DNA of 64,000 bases, from the NCBI GenBank assembly GCA_024679955.1, contig JAILCQ010000041.1, positions 20,161 through 84,160 of the forward strand, given 5' to 3'. Of this stretch, positions 16,886 to 25,516 are shown piece by piece. Source of the DNA: Bacillota bacterium. GTDB lineage: Bacteria; Bacillota; Dehalobacteriia; UBA4068. Within the stretch, counting starts at the first letter, position 1. Every line of letters begins with the position of its first letter. The notes beneath the pieces were generated by a model. That model was not told the DNA's origin. It ran no database searches and worked only from the letters and a program-made list of their open reading frames with translations. A program made the translations under genes and the position numbers.

Positions 16886-17395
16886 TTACAGATCCGTTAC
16901 CGTCAAGGGGCTCTCTTTCCCCTGCACCATGGCGATACAGCCGGAGCGGCAGATTTCCAGGATGCCGATCCGGGCGGCCAGATGGATGAATTCGTCTATC
17001 ATCTGGGTGCTGTCGGTGATTTCCACCGTAACGCAATCATCCCAAAAATCCAGGATCTTGCCGCCGAAGGAATTGATCATTTCCGTGGCTTTTGCTTTCA
17101 TTTCCGCCGGGATATGCATTTTGATCAGAAGATGCTCCCGGGAGATGGCGCTTTCTTCCGGCAATAAACAAACCTTTTTTACATCGTACAGTTTGCTGAG
17201 CTGTTTCAGCACTTGTTCTCGGGTATATTCGTCTCCCCGGGAGACGATGGTCATACGGGAATATTGCTGATTTTCCGTTTCGCCCACGGTTATGCTGTCA
17301 ATATTGTAGCAGCGTTTGCCAAACAAGCCTGCCACCCGGTTCAGCACCCCGGCTTGGTTGTTGACGATCATGCCCACCGTAAATTTTTCTTCCAT
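16886..17395 (-). CDS. ilvN: Acetolactate synthase, regulatory small subunit
   Basis: The 169-residue small subunit activates the IlvB catalytic subunit and confers valine feedback inhibition. The N-terminal ACT domain (FTVGMIVNNQAGVLNRVAGLFGKRCYN... contains the family Asn and Gly residues of the effector site) is followed by the second conserved domain with EMINSFGGKILD. It is separated from ilvB by 22 bases and from ilvD by 31, within one operon. Confidence 0.95.
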   Translation of the reverse strand: MEEKFTVGMIVNNQAGVLNRVAGLFGKRCYNIDSITVGETENQQYSRMTIVSRGDEYTREQVLKQLSKLYDVKKVCLLPEESAISREHLLIKMHIPAEMKAKATEMINSFGGKILDFWDDCVTVEITDSTQMIDEFIHLAARIGILEICRSGCIAMVQGKESPLTVTDL

Positions 17396-17417
17396 GCCTG
17401 ATCTATGATTCTCCTTT

Positions 17418-19082
17418 CTATTTGAGGATGATATCTTTTATGGAGCTGCCAGGGGGTATCATGGGTAAGGCTTCCCGATCCTGGCTGATTTTGCAATCGA
17501 TGACCACCGGCGTGTTCCGCAAAAAAGCCTGATGCAAAGCTTCATCGAATTCCGGTAAACTGCTTACTGTATAGCCTTCCGCGCCATAGGCTCTGGCCAC
17601 GCCGGCAAAATCGGTAGGCCGGTTGAGAAAGCTTTGCGAGAAACGCCTGGCATAAAACCGGCCTTGCAATTGATGCACCAGGCCCAGCATGCCGTTATCC
17701 ATAATGACGACCAGCAAAGGGATTTTCTGGCATACCGCCGTGGCCAGCTCGATCAGATTCATGCCGAAGCTGCCGTCTCCGGTGAACAAAACCGTTCTGC
17801 GCCGGTGATGGGCCAAAGACGCGCCGATGGCCGCGCCCAGGCCAAAACCCATGGCCCCCAAACCGCCGGAAGTGATCAAGGTGCGGGGACGGGAAAAAGG
17901 ATAGTATTGCATGACCCACATTTGATGCTGGCCCACGTCGGTGGCGACGATGGCGTCCCCATCGCAATAGCGGCGCACCAGGGATATGATATTCTGCGGA
18001 TCGAAAGCTTGGGGCTTGGCTTGCCAGCTTTGCTGCTGCCGCCGGCATTCGCGGATGCGGGCCAGCCATTGGGGATTGTATTTTTCCTCCAGGCGGCTGG
18101 TCAAATGCCGCAGGATCTCTTTGATATCGCCGCATAAAGCGATGCGGGAATGGATGTTTTTATTGATTTCCGCCGGATCGATATCGATATGCACGATGGT
18201 ACGGTTTTTGACAAATTCCCGCACATTGCCGGTGGCCCGGTCGGAAAAGCGGGCGCCCACGGCGATGATCAGATCCGCTTCGCTTTGCAGCAGATTGGCC
18301 GCGTATAAGCCATGCATGCCCGTCATGCCCAAATATAACGGATAGGTGGAAGGAACGCCGCTTAAGCCCATCATGCTCAAGCCGATGGGCGCCTGCAGTT
18401 TTTCCGCCAGCTGCAGCACCTCCGTCCCGGCCAGCGCCCGCACCACGCCGCCGCCGCAGTAAATATACGGGCATCGGCTGTTGCGGATGGCCGTCACCGC
18501 CGCCTGATAATCCGATTCCGACGGGTGTTCCGGCTCCGGCTGGGGGTCTCTCTCCTCGCTGGGCTGATACTCATAAAGCGCCTGCTGTATATCCTGGGGA
18601 AAATCGATCAAAACCGGGCCGTTCCGATCCGAGGTGGCGATCCTAAAAGCTTCATGTACGATACCGGCCAAATCCTCTATCCTTTTGACGATAAAACTGT
18701 GTTTAACGATCTGCTGGGTAACGCCGATGATATCCACTTCCTGAAAGCTGTCTTTTCCCAGCATGGAGGTGGCTACATTGCCGGTGATGGCGATCAAGGG
18801 AGAGGAATCCATATAGGCGGCGGCGATGCCCGTGACCAAATTGGTAGCCCCCGGCCCGGAAGTCGCCAATACCACGCCAGCCTTGCCGCAGGCTCTGGCA
18901 TAGCCGTCGGCGGCATGCACCGCGCCCTGCTCATGGGCGGTCAAAACATGCTTGATGCGGTCCTGATGCTGCAGCAATTGATCGTATATATCGACAATGG
19001 TTCCGCCGGGATAACCGAATATCGTATCAACGCCGTGCCGGATCAGCTCTTCTATGAGAATTTGCGCGCCGGTGATTCGCAT
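17418..19082 (-). CDS. ilvB: Acetolactate synthase, catalytic large subunit
   Basis: Thiamine-diphosphate enzyme that condenses two pyruvates, or pyruvate and 2-oxobutyrate, as the first common step of branched-chain amino acid synthesis. The 554-residue protein carries GYPGGTIVDIYDQL, the catalytic Glu in AHEQGAVHAADGYARA, the FAD-contact region and the ThDP/Mg motif GDGSFGMNLIELATAV...MDNGMLG. AAGGAGG sits 6 bases before ATG 19082. The gene is preceded by a leader peptide and attenuator, so expression should respond to charged tRNA-Val. Confidence 0.96.
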   Translation of the reverse strand: MRITGAQILIEELIRHGVDTIFGYPGGTIVDIYDQLLQHQDRIKHVLTAHEQGAVHAADGYARACGKAGVVLATSGPGATNLVTGIAAAYMDSSPLIAITGNVATSMLGKDSFQEVDIIGVTQQIVKHSFIVKRIEDLAGIVHEAFRIATSDRNGPVLIDFPQDIQQALYEYQPSEERDPQPEPEHPSESDYQAAVTAIRNSRCPYIYCGGGVVRALAGTEVLQLAEKLQAPIGLSMMGLSGVPSTYPLYLGMTGMHGLYAANLLQSEADLIIAVGARFSDRATGNVREFVKNRTIVHIDIDPAEINKNIHSRIALCGDIKEILRHLTSRLEEKYNPQWLARIRECRRQQQSWQAKPQAFDPQNIISLVRRYCDGDAIVATDVGQHQMWVMQYYPFSRPRTLITSGGLGAMGFGLGAAIGASLAHHRRRTVLFTGDGSFGMNLIELATAVCQKIPLLVVIMDNGMLGLVHQLQGRFYARRFSQSFLNRPTDFAGVARAYGAEGYTVSSLPEFDEALHQAFLRNTPVVIDCKISQDREALPMIPPGSSIKDIILK

Positions 19083-19099
19083 GGTAGCCTCCTTATCGC

Positions 19100-19135
19100 A
19101 AAAAAAGCCCTTGCAGCGTTATGCTGCAAGGGCTT
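19100..19135 (-). terminator. Attenuator hairpin of the ilvBND operon
   Basis: Thirteen-bp stem AAGCCCTTGCAGC (19105-19117) with GCTGCAAGGGCTT (19123-19135), loop of 5, followed on the minus strand by TTTTTTT (19100-19106). It lies between the leader peptide stop and the ilvB ribosome binding site. In the RNA, GCTG-AA-CAAG near the end of the leader reading frame can pair with CTTGCAGC of the 5' arm, a plausible antiterminator. Confidence 0.85.
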
Positions 19136-19153
19136 CGCTTTGTTTGGTTTAAC

Positions 19154-19255
19154 TTAGCGGCACTCTTGTTCAGCACAACGCAAAACAGCGTTGTATACGA
19201 CTACAACGCTAACGACTACCGCTACTACGTTTACGATGTGCGCCAAGCTGAACAT
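19154..19255 (-). CDS. Valine-rich ilv leader peptide (33 aa)
   Basis: ATG 19255 to TAA 19154-19156 with AAAGGA (19265-19270) at a 9-base spacing. Eleven of 33 residues are valine, including VVV at 13-15 and VVVV at 17-20, one isoleucine and two leucines. A short valine-rich frame directly before an intrinsic terminator and ilvB is the hallmark of translational-stall attenuation, as for ivbL of ilvBN in enterobacteria. Within and after the frame, AGCGTTGT, ACAACGC and GCGTTGT occur in order, so the middle copy can pair with either neighbour. Alternative: a functional small membrane peptide. Confidence 0.8.
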   Translation of the reverse strand: MFSLAHIVNVVAVVVSVVVVYNAVLRCAEQECR

Positions 19256-19285
19256 ATCGCCGCATCCTTTCTGCATCTATAGAGA

Positions 19286-19314
19286 ACTATAGCATTCTTC
19301 TCCCCTTTTGTCAA
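19286..19314 (-). promoter_or_regulatory. Promoter of the ilv operon
   Basis: TTGACA (19309-19314) and TATAGT (19286-19291) on the minus strand, spacer 17, about 30 bases upstream of the leader peptide start. Confidence 0.85.
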
Positions 19315-19472
19315 TACGTTTCCCGGCAAAAGAGCCGGCGGAAGAAAAGACGCTTGATCATCACCTACGACCATTCTCTTTTGTACTGTCTCCATCCCCC
19401 TGTTGGTATGGCGTTATTTCTATAAGATATGATAAAGTAATAGAAAAATGCGCAATAATCAGGAGGTCCATC

Positions 19473-20633
19473 ATGAAAAATATATGCTTAGCCGTATTCT
19501 TTATCCTGACATTATTCTTTAGCGCCTGCGTTAAGCAGACTGTTGTCGATCCTTCGCCCAATGGGGATATTCCGACGAAAAGCGAAAACGCCTTGGATCA
19601 GGCTGCAGCGGAAACACAATTTGCTGCCGCAGAGGAGGCTTGCGCCTGGTTCAGCGGCTATGCCCAGCCGAAGTGCAACGGCGAACCGGCGACGCTTTTC
19701 GGTCAAACCTATGAGCAGGTGGCGGATGAACGCTTTGCCGATCTGGCTGAGCTGAAAAGCTATCTTTCTTCTCTGTTTTGTGCTGACTTCACGCAAGAGT
19801 TGCTGGCGACGGAAGCGCGCCCGGGCGCGCCGGTATTCGTGGAGGACGAGGGCAAGCTGTATATGTGCGGCGGTTACACGGCGCAATTGCCTTATGATAT
19901 CGGAGAACGGCAATTTTCTTTTGTTTCCGCCGAAAGCGCCGGCGACTATGCCCGGCTCACCCTGACCTATACTGCGCGCCTCTATGATCTGGGGCCTTTT
20001 TCTCTTAGCATGGATTATAACCTTGCCGCCGATGCCAACGGTAATTGGCGCTTCGACTATTTTGTATTACCTCTGCAATTGCTGGAAAACAGGGCGGAAT
20101 TTTCCTGCCGTGTCGGCGACGGTTATCTGATGCTGGGTATGCAACAAGGGGAGTTCCCCTGGGGTTACGACTTGACTGAGCTGGGAAGGACGGAATGGCA
20201 AATGGACGGCTTTCACAGCGGTCTGATCAACTGTGAACAACTTCTCAGTTTATCCGTCTTTTTTGGCGACGGATCAATGATGCTTAGCGGCGTGCTGATT
20301 GCCGGTTCGGAACACCCCACCAGGCGCAACGCCGCGGTGGGCATGAGCGAGGAGCAGCTGCTGGAATGTTATCCCAGTGACTTATATGCCATGGAAACTT
20401 CTCATCCGACGAAAGTCGTTTCCTTCCATCCGCCGGATAATGCGGTGGGGCAACTGATAGAAAACAAGAAAATGACATCCGCCCTCTCCCCAACCGCGGA
20501 CGCGGCTTATGTTTATGCGCCGCTAGGCATAGGTCAGCATACCAGCTGTATTGTGTTCTGGTTGCGGCAAGGCAAAATCATGGCCATTTATATCGCCGAT
20601 GGTATGGACGGCCGCCTTTACGGTCCGGTTTAA
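19473..20633 (+). CDS. Secreted lipoprotein with IseA-like N-terminal domain
   Basis: A 386-residue lipoprotein: signal peptide MKNICLAVFFILTLFFSAC with the lipobox Cys at 19. Residues about 45-190 (AEEACAWFSGYA, AELKSYLSSLFCADFTQELL, GKLYMCGGY) resemble the IseA/YoeB family, inhibitors of cell-wall DL-endopeptidases. The C-terminal half (about 205-386) is an uncharacterised domain with repeated Gly/Met-rich strands. AGGAGG is 6 bases before ATG 19473. It lies upstream of an ECF sigma/anti-sigma pair, which fits an envelope-stress role. The IseA match is by eye and needs a profile search. Confidence 0.6.
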   Translation: MKNICLAVFFILTLFFSACVKQTVVDPSPNGDIPTKSENALDQAAAETQFAAAEEACAWFSGYAQPKCNGEPATLFGQTYEQVADERFADLAELKSYLSSLFCADFTQELLATEARPGAPVFVEDEGKLYMCGGYTAQLPYDIGERQFSFVSAESAGDYARLTLTYTARLYDLGPFSLSMDYNLAADANGNWRFDYFVLPLQLLENRAEFSCRVGDGYLMLGMQQGEFPWGYDLTELGRTEWQMDGFHSGLINCEQLLSLSVFFGDGSMMLSGVLIAGSEHPTRRNAAVGMSEEQLLECYPSDLYAMETSHPTKVVSFHPPDNAVGQLIENKKMTSALSPTADAAYVYAPLGIGQHTSCIVFWLRQGKIMAIYIADGMDGRLYGPV

Positions 20634-20735
20634 GCGCAGCGGTCTGGACTGGGCACATTTTTTATATATATTTTTTTATATGCTATGCAATAAAACGAAT
20701 CCTCCATGCATTAATAAAATGAAAGGAGTGAGACG

Positions 20736-21296
20736 ATGTCGCCTTTTGCCGCAAAAACAGAATATAAGCGCGAGGAAGCGAGTACGGATCTGGACGCCTT
20801 GCTGAAAGATATTTCCGAAGGCAGCCAGGATGCGTTGGCGCAGTTGTACCGGTACACACGCTCGTCCGTATACAGTTTCGCCCTTTCTATTTTGAAAAAT
20901 ACCCATGATGCAGAGGATGTGCTCCATGACTGCTATGTATCCGTTTGGCATGGCGCTGCCGGCTATCGCTCTCAAGGGAAACCCCTGGCCTGGATGATGA
21001 CCATCACCAGGAATCTGTGCCTGCAGCGGATACGGGAACGCCGGAAAACAGCGGATATTCCTCAAGAGGAATGGACGCTTCACCTTCCTGATGACGGAAG
21101 ACTCACCATGGAAGAAAAATGCGTCCTTTCAGCTTGTTTGGAAAAACTGTCTGCACAGGAACGGCAGATCGTGACGCTTTTCGCGGTATCCGGATTCAAG
21201 CATCGGGAGATTGCGACGCTCTTGGAGCTTCCTCTGTCCACGGTTCTTTCAAAATACCACCGGGCCATAAAACGGCTGAAACAACATTTGCAATAG
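20736..21296 (+). CDS. ECF-type RNA polymerase sigma factor
   Basis: A 186-residue sigma-70 family protein. Region 2 holds LYRYTRSSVYSFALSILKN and DAEDVLHDCYVSVW, with AWMMTITRNLCLQRIR at the -10 recognition end. Region 4 is a helix-turn-helix (LSAQERQIVTLFAVSGFKHREIA). Region 3 is missing, as expected for ECF factors. It is followed 12 bases later by an RsgI-like membrane protein that is probably its anti-sigma. GGAG is 9 bases before ATG 20736. The target promoters cannot be told from this window. Confidence 0.92.
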   Translation: MSPFAAKTEYKREEASTDLDALLKDISEGSQDALAQLYRYTRSSVYSFALSILKNTHDAEDVLHDCYVSVWHGAAGYRSQGKPLAWMMTITRNLCLQRIRERRKTADIPQEEWTLHLPDDGRLTMEEKCVLSACLEKLSAQERQIVTLFAVSGFKHREIATLLELPLSTVLSKYHRAIKRLKQHLQ

Positions 21297-21308
21297 GAGG
21301 GAACAAAA

Positions 21309-22637
21309 ATGACCGAGCATGAGATCCATGAAAAGATCCGGCAAGCCTATGACCATGCAACGCCGGAGGTCTGGGACGCTGTTCTTTCCGACTGCAAAGC
21401 GCAGAAAGGACGTGTATTCGTGATGGCAACAACGAAAAAAAGAAAGACGTGGGTCAAACCGTTGGCCAGTATAGCAGCTTGCCTGTGTTTGGTCGTAGGC
21501 ACGATCGTTGGTTCTCAGAATTATCAGGTGAATCATACGGTGGACGCCACCGTATCTTTGGACGTCAACCCCAGCATAGAAATCCAGGTCAATCAAAAAG
21601 AGAGAGTGCTTGCGGTCATTCCGCTGAATGAGGACGGGAAAATCATCGCTGGCGATATGGACTTTTCCGGAAGCGATTTGGATGTGGCGGTACATGCCAT
21701 CATCGGCTCCATGCTGCAAAACGGCTACCTCAACGAGCTGACCAACTCTATATTGATCAGCGTAGACAACAACGATCCTCTGCGCGGCGCGGCGCTGCAG
21801 GAACGGTTGACGGCCGAAGTAAACCGGCTGCTGCAAACGGATACGTTCAGCGGGTCTGTTTTAAGCCAGACCGTTGACAGAAGCGATGATCTGCGGCAGT
21901 TGGCGGAAAACTACGGGATCACCATGGGCAAAGCCCAGTTGATCCAGGCAATCCTTGCCGGGAACGAACTCCATACGTTTGAGGATTTGGTTCCGTTGTC
22001 TATCCATGAACTCAACCTGCTGCTGAGTACGAAACCCGCTGCGGCAACCCAGGTGGAGGTGGTTGGCACGGCCAGCGATAAGGCGTATATCGGCGAGACG
22101 AAGGCCAAAGAGATCGCCATGGAAAAGGCAGGAATATCTGCCGGCGATCTGTCAGCATTCGAGATCGAGCTGGATACCGATAACGGTATCCTTGTATATG
22201 ATTTGGAATTCACATCGGGCGGATACGAATATGATTGTGAAATCGATGCGCGTACCGGGACTGTAGTAAAATTTGAAAAGGAATATCATGGCGCTCCCGC
22301 CAATTCCACTTCCAATTCTAGTTCTAGTTCTATCTCCAACTCCAGTTCCACTTCCACTTCTACTTCTAACGCTACGTCTGATTCCACTTCTTATCCTACG
22401 CAAAGCAACAATACATCGGGCCTAAACCAGATCACTGCGGAGAAGGCCAAGCAGATTGCCCTGAATCACGCCGGGGTGACGTCCGGCGATGTTTCCGGCT
22501 TCAAAAGCGAACTGGATACGGATGACGGCGTGCGCATCTATGAACTGGAGTTTCGAGCCGGCGGATATGAGTACGACTATGAGATCAACGCAACTACCGG
22601 CGCGGTTTTGAAATCGAAAAAGGAAGTGGATGACTGA
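21309..22637 (+). CDS. RsgI-type anti-sigma factor with two PepSY domains
   Basis: A 442-residue single-pass membrane protein. The cytoplasmic N-terminus (1-48) would bind the sigma factor, a membrane helix spans about 49-68, and an RsgI-middle-like domain follows (TVSLDVNPSIEIQVN at about 78-92). Two PepSY-type modules, about 258-320 and 370-440, are closely similar (ISAGDLSAFEIELDTDNG and VTSGDVSGFKSELDTDDG). They are joined by a Ser/Thr/Asn linker of about 35 residues. This layout suggests sensing of an extracellular ligand or protein. AGGAGG precedes ATG 21309. Confidence 0.82.
   Translation: MTEHEIHEKIRQAYDHATPEVWDAVLSDCKAQKGRVFVMATTKKRKTWVKPLASIAACLCLVVGTIVGSQNYQVNHTVDATVSLDVNPSIEIQVNQKERVLAVIPLNEDGKIIAGDMDFSGSDLDVAVHAIIGSMLQNGYLNELTNSILISVDNNDPLRGAALQERLTAEVNRLLQTDTFSGSVLSQTVDRSDDLRQLAENYGITMGKAQLIQAILAGNELHTFEDLVPLSIHELNLLLSTKPAAATQVEVVGTASDKAYIGETKAKEIAMEKAGISAGDLSAFEIELDTDNGILVYDLEFTSGGYEYDCEIDARTGTVVKFEKEYHGAPANSTSNSSSSSISNSSSTSTSTSNATSDSTSYPTQSNNTSGLNQITAEKAKQIALNHAGVTSGDVSGFKSELDTDDGVRIYELEFRAGGYEYDYEINATTGAVLKSKKEVDD
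22301..22395 (+). repeat. Hexanucleotide-like low-complexity tract in the anti-sigma gene
   Basis: Degenerate 6-base units of the type TCCAAT, TCTAGT, TCCACT encode the Ser/Thr/Asn linker. Such tracts can change length by slippage without shifting the frame. Confidence 0.6.
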
Positions 22638-22677
22638 ACCGTTTTTGAGGTTTTTTCTTTAATCTTTATGTATAATG

Positions 22678-22703
22678 AGCGGCGGGTGGAAAAACCCGCC
22701 GCT
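22678..22703. terminator. Hairpin between the anti-sigma and aldo/keto reductase genes
   Basis: Ten-bp perfect stem, AGCGGCGGGT (22678-22687) with ACCCGCCGCT (22694-22703). T-runs are weak on both sides, but it sits between convergent genes. Confidence 0.6.
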
Positions 22704-22741
22704 TAGCTTGCGTGATGTATATTTCAGCTTCTCAAATACGT

Positions 22742-23584
22742 TCATTTCTTCTCGAACTCCGGTCTCCAGGCCGCGAACTGGACGAGTTGTTCATCCGTGC
22801 GGTGATAGTAGCGCACGCCCTTGTCCAGCTTTTCAATCTCCGCCATCTCTGCGTCGGTGAGCGTAAAGTCCAGGATATCCAGGTTGTCCCGGATGTGGTC
22901 CACGTTGCGGCTGCCGGGAATGACTGCGAAGCCCATCTGCGTATGCCAGCGGAGGATGACCTGCGCCGGGGTCTTTCCATACTTCCTGCCCAGCTCCGCG
23001 AACACGGGCTCATTGATCAGCGTCTTGTCGCCGTGGCCCAGCGGATACCAGCTCATGAGCTTGATGCTGTACTTGTCCAGGGTCTTGCGAAGCTCTGGCT
23101 GCGTGAAATAAGGATGCGCCTCTACCTGAATGAACTGGGGGGCGATCTCCCATTTGGTCTCCAGCTCTTCGATGTACTTGCCTTCAAAGTTGGAGATACC
23201 GATGGCTTTCGCCTTGCCTTCTCTGTACGCCTTTTCCAGCTGCCGGTAGCCGGCCAGCCAGTTGCCTGCGGGCTGATGGATGTAAAGAAGATCCATATAG
23301 TCCACGCCCAAGCGTTCCAACGTCTCATCCACGGCGTTGAGATTCTCATACTCGCTGGGCCAGAGCTTGGTGGAGAGGAAGATATCTTCCCGCTTTATGC
23401 CGCTGTCCCTCATGCCGCGGCCCACCGCCCGTTCGTTGACATAGGCGTTGGCGGTATCCACCAGGGAATAACCCATCTTCAGCGCCTCCCGGACGCTGTT
23501 CTCCGCTTCCGCTGGGGAAAGCATATAAGTGCCGATGCCGATGACAGGGCATTTGATTCCGTTGTTCAGTACGATATATTCCAT
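22742..23584 (-). CDS. Aldo/keto reductase
   Basis: NADPH-dependent oxidoreductase of the AKR superfamily, 280 residues. The catalytic tetrad is visible: Asp in VDTANAYVNE, Tyr in the same motif, Lys in FLSTKLWP and His in LLYIHQP. The signature GISNFEGKYIEEL and the NADP loop PGSRNVDHIRDNL are present. It follows a flavodoxin gene by 19 bases, so the two are co-transcribed, and a divergent LysR regulator controls them. Substrate unknown; carbonyl or quinone detoxification is typical. Confidence 0.93.
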   Translation of the reverse strand: MEYIVLNNGIKCPVIGIGTYMLSPAEAENSVREALKMGYSLVDTANAYVNERAVGRGMRDSGIKREDIFLSTKLWPSEYENLNAVDETLERLGVDYMDLLYIHQPAGNWLAGYRQLEKAYREGKAKAIGISNFEGKYIEELETKWEIAPQFIQVEAHPYFTQPELRKTLDKYSIKLMSWYPLGHGDKTLINEPVFAELGRKYGKTPAQVILRWHTQMGFAVIPGSRNVDHIRDNLDILDFTLTDAEMAEIEKLDKGVRYYHRTDEQLVQFAAWRPEFEKK

Positions 23585-23603
23585 GATGATCTCCTTTCTG
23601 ATT

Positions 23604-24143
23604 TTACAGAAGTCCGTTGACAGAAAGCCACTTCAGTACACTTGCTTTGGAATTTCCGGCCTGACTTCCGGTGATGGAAAGTCCGGCCTTGACCGTCGCG
23701 CCGGGGCAGGTCTTTTTGATGTCCCGCTCGCTGCCGCCCATGCCGCTGCCCTCGTTGGTGCACAGTGGCAGGATCGTCTTGCCTGAGAAATCGAACGCTT
23801 CCAGGAAGCTGAACACCGCCATGGGCATGGTACCCCAGTAGTTGGGATAGGCCAAAATGATGGTGTCATACTCTTCGATAGACTCCGGCATAGAGACAAG
23901 TTCCGGTCTTGCTTTGGCCCGCAGATCCTTCTTCGCTTCTTCGATGCAGGTCATATAGACCGGCGAATAGGGATCCTTCATCTCGATCTTGAAGCTGTCA
24001 GCGCCGGTCATATCCTTTATGATGCCGCAGACGATCTCGGTGTTGCCCACCTTTACATAGCGCGTTGCGCCGCCGAAATAATTCTCATCCGCTCTTGAAA
24101 AGAATGCGATCAGTGTTTTGCCTGTGCCCTTTGAGGTAGCCAT
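23604..24143 (-). CDS. Flavodoxin-like protein
   Basis: A 179-residue flavodoxin-fold protein that binds FMN. The phosphate loop FFSRADENYFGG, the ILAYPNYWGTMPMAVFSFLE region and ILPLCTNEGSGMGGSERDI are typical of the flavodoxin_4 type found next to aldo/keto reductases. It probably passes electrons to or detoxifies quinone-like compounds. AGGAGG lies 8 bases before ATG 24143. First gene of a two-gene operon. Confidence 0.9.
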   Translation of the reverse strand: MATSKGTGKTLIAFFSRADENYFGGATRYVKVGNTEIVCGIIKDMTGADSFKIEMKDPYSPVYMTCIEEAKKDLRAKARPELVSMPESIEEYDTIILAYPNYWGTMPMAVFSFLEAFDFSGKTILPLCTNEGSGMGGSERDIKKTCPGATVKAGLSITGSQAGNSKASVLKWLSVNGLL

Positions 24144-24200
24144 GGTTCCTTCCTCCTGTTATTCTGATTCGGTTGGGTTGTTATTTCTTTATCTGGTTTT

Positions 24201-24247
24201 ATTTTACCAAGGGCATATTGTAAAGTCCAATCTAAACATGCTATAAT
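24201..24247. promoter_or_regulatory. Overlapping divergent promoters of the LysR gene and flavodoxin operon
   Basis: Minus strand: TTGGAC (24225-24230) and TAAAAT (24201-24206), spacer 18. Plus strand: TTGTAA (24218-24223) and TATAAT (24242-24247), spacer 18. The two -35 elements lie side by side, so one bound regulator can control both, as LysR proteins usually do. Confidence 0.65.
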
Positions 24248-24279
24248 TGATTTAAATTTTAAATAATAAGGGGCAAACC

Positions 24280-25167
24280 ATGAACACGAAACAGATCGAT
24301 TACTGCATTGAGCTTGCCCGGACGCTGAATTTCAGCCGGGCAGCCGAGAACCTTTTCGTCAGCCAGCCTACCTTTTCCTATCAGATCAGGCTGTTGGAAG
24401 AGGAAATCGGCTTCGCTGTCTTTGAGCGAAGCGGCAAGGGCTCTGCGCTGACGCCTGCTGGAGCACAGTTTGTTTCCTTCCTGACCGGTATGCGGGAGGA
24501 TCTGAAACGCGCCATCGAACAGGGGCAAAACTTCAGTGCCAAGTATCAGGACAGCATCTCCATAGGCATGATGGTCTGGCAGGCCGTTTACTTCCTTCCG
24601 GAGGCCATACGGTTGTTTGCGGAATCCGAGCCGAACGTGCAGATCACCCCGATCTTTCGGTATGAGAACAGCATGGAGGCATTCCTTCGGAATGAAGTGG
24701 ATATGGTCTTTGCTCTGAAGGAACAGACGAGCCAGGTGCCCGGCATCCAGGTTCACGACTTTTTTGAGAGCCGGATCTACCTGATCGCGAACCGGGATGA
24801 TCCCCTGGCCGGGAAAAACCGGATCTGCGAAGAAGATCTCTATGGCCGGACACTGATGGTGGGCGGAGGCTCCCCCCAAGCGCTGCGAGCGGTTCAGCAC
24901 AGGCTGATCAGCTCCGGAAAGATACATTACTTCAACAGCGCCGACCATGATACGACGAGAATCAATGTGGCCGCCGGACGGGGCGTCTGTCTGGCGCCGG
25001 GGTTCTTGAACGATCACAGCGGGCAGTTCGCCTGGATCCCCTTTGACTGCAAGGAGAGCTTCTCCTGTGTCCTTTGTACCCACAAGGATGACAATCGTTC
25101 ATCGCTCAAATCATTTCTCGACATGCTGAAGAGCTTGTATCAGGATGCAGTTGCATTTCCCCTGTAA
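24280..25167 (+). CDS. LysR-family transcriptional regulator
   Basis: A 295-residue LysR regulator. The N-terminal helix-turn-helix reads LARTLNFSRAAENLFVSQPTFSYQI, followed by a linker helix and an effector domain of two alpha/beta lobes (about 90-290). It is divergent from the flavodoxin/aldo-keto reductase operon with 136 bases between start codons, so it probably activates that operon in response to an inducer. Effector unknown. Confidence 0.93.
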   Translation: MNTKQIDYCIELARTLNFSRAAENLFVSQPTFSYQIRLLEEEIGFAVFERSGKGSALTPAGAQFVSFLTGMREDLKRAIEQGQNFSAKYQDSISIGMMVWQAVYFLPEAIRLFAESEPNVQITPIFRYENSMEAFLRNEVDMVFALKEQTSQVPGIQVHDFFESRIYLIANRDDPLAGKNRICEEDLYGRTLMVGGGSPQALRAVQHRLISSGKIHYFNSADHDTTRINVAAGRGVCLAPGFLNDHSGQFAWIPFDCKESFSCVLCTHKDDNRSSLKSFLDMLKSLYQDAVAFPL

Positions 25168-25192
25168 GAATGATTGACCGTATTTACCTCTC

Positions 25193-25516
25193 TCATTTTC
25201 GTATGAATGAATCATCCGTTTGCACATCATCGCTGATAAAGCGTTCTACCTTCATATGAAGATCATACTTGTCTCTTAGTGATGCGATCGTCGCCATCAT
25301 GGGAGACGCATGATGGATGTCGATAGCTTTCTGATCCCGCCAGCTGTCGATCAGTAGTACGGTCTCCGGATCGCTCATCGGAATAAAGTATTCGTATCGG
25401 AGATTGCCGTCCTCGGCACGGATCGCATCGGCCGTACCGGAGAGTTCCATTTCATCGGCAAACCGCCGGGCAGCTCCGTTTTTACCTTTGTAGTATAGAT
25501 TTACTGTTATACTCAT
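25193..25516 (-). CDS. Putative quinol monooxygenase (ABM family)
   Basis: A 107-residue protein of the antibiotic biosynthesis monooxygenase (YgiN-like) fold. Recognisable are the LRYEYFIPMSDPETVLLIDSWRD strand pattern and the HHASPMM motif that mark this dimeric ferredoxin-like fold. It converges on the LysR gene with 25 bases between stops. With flavodoxin and aldo/keto reductase nearby, a quinone or reactive-carbonyl stress role is plausible but not shown. Confidence 0.82.
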   Translation of the reverse strand: MSITVNLYYKGKNGAARRFADEMELSGTADAIRAEDGNLRYEYFIPMSDPETVLLIDSWRDQKAIDIHHASPMMATIASLRDKYDLHMKVERFISDDVQTDDSFIRK

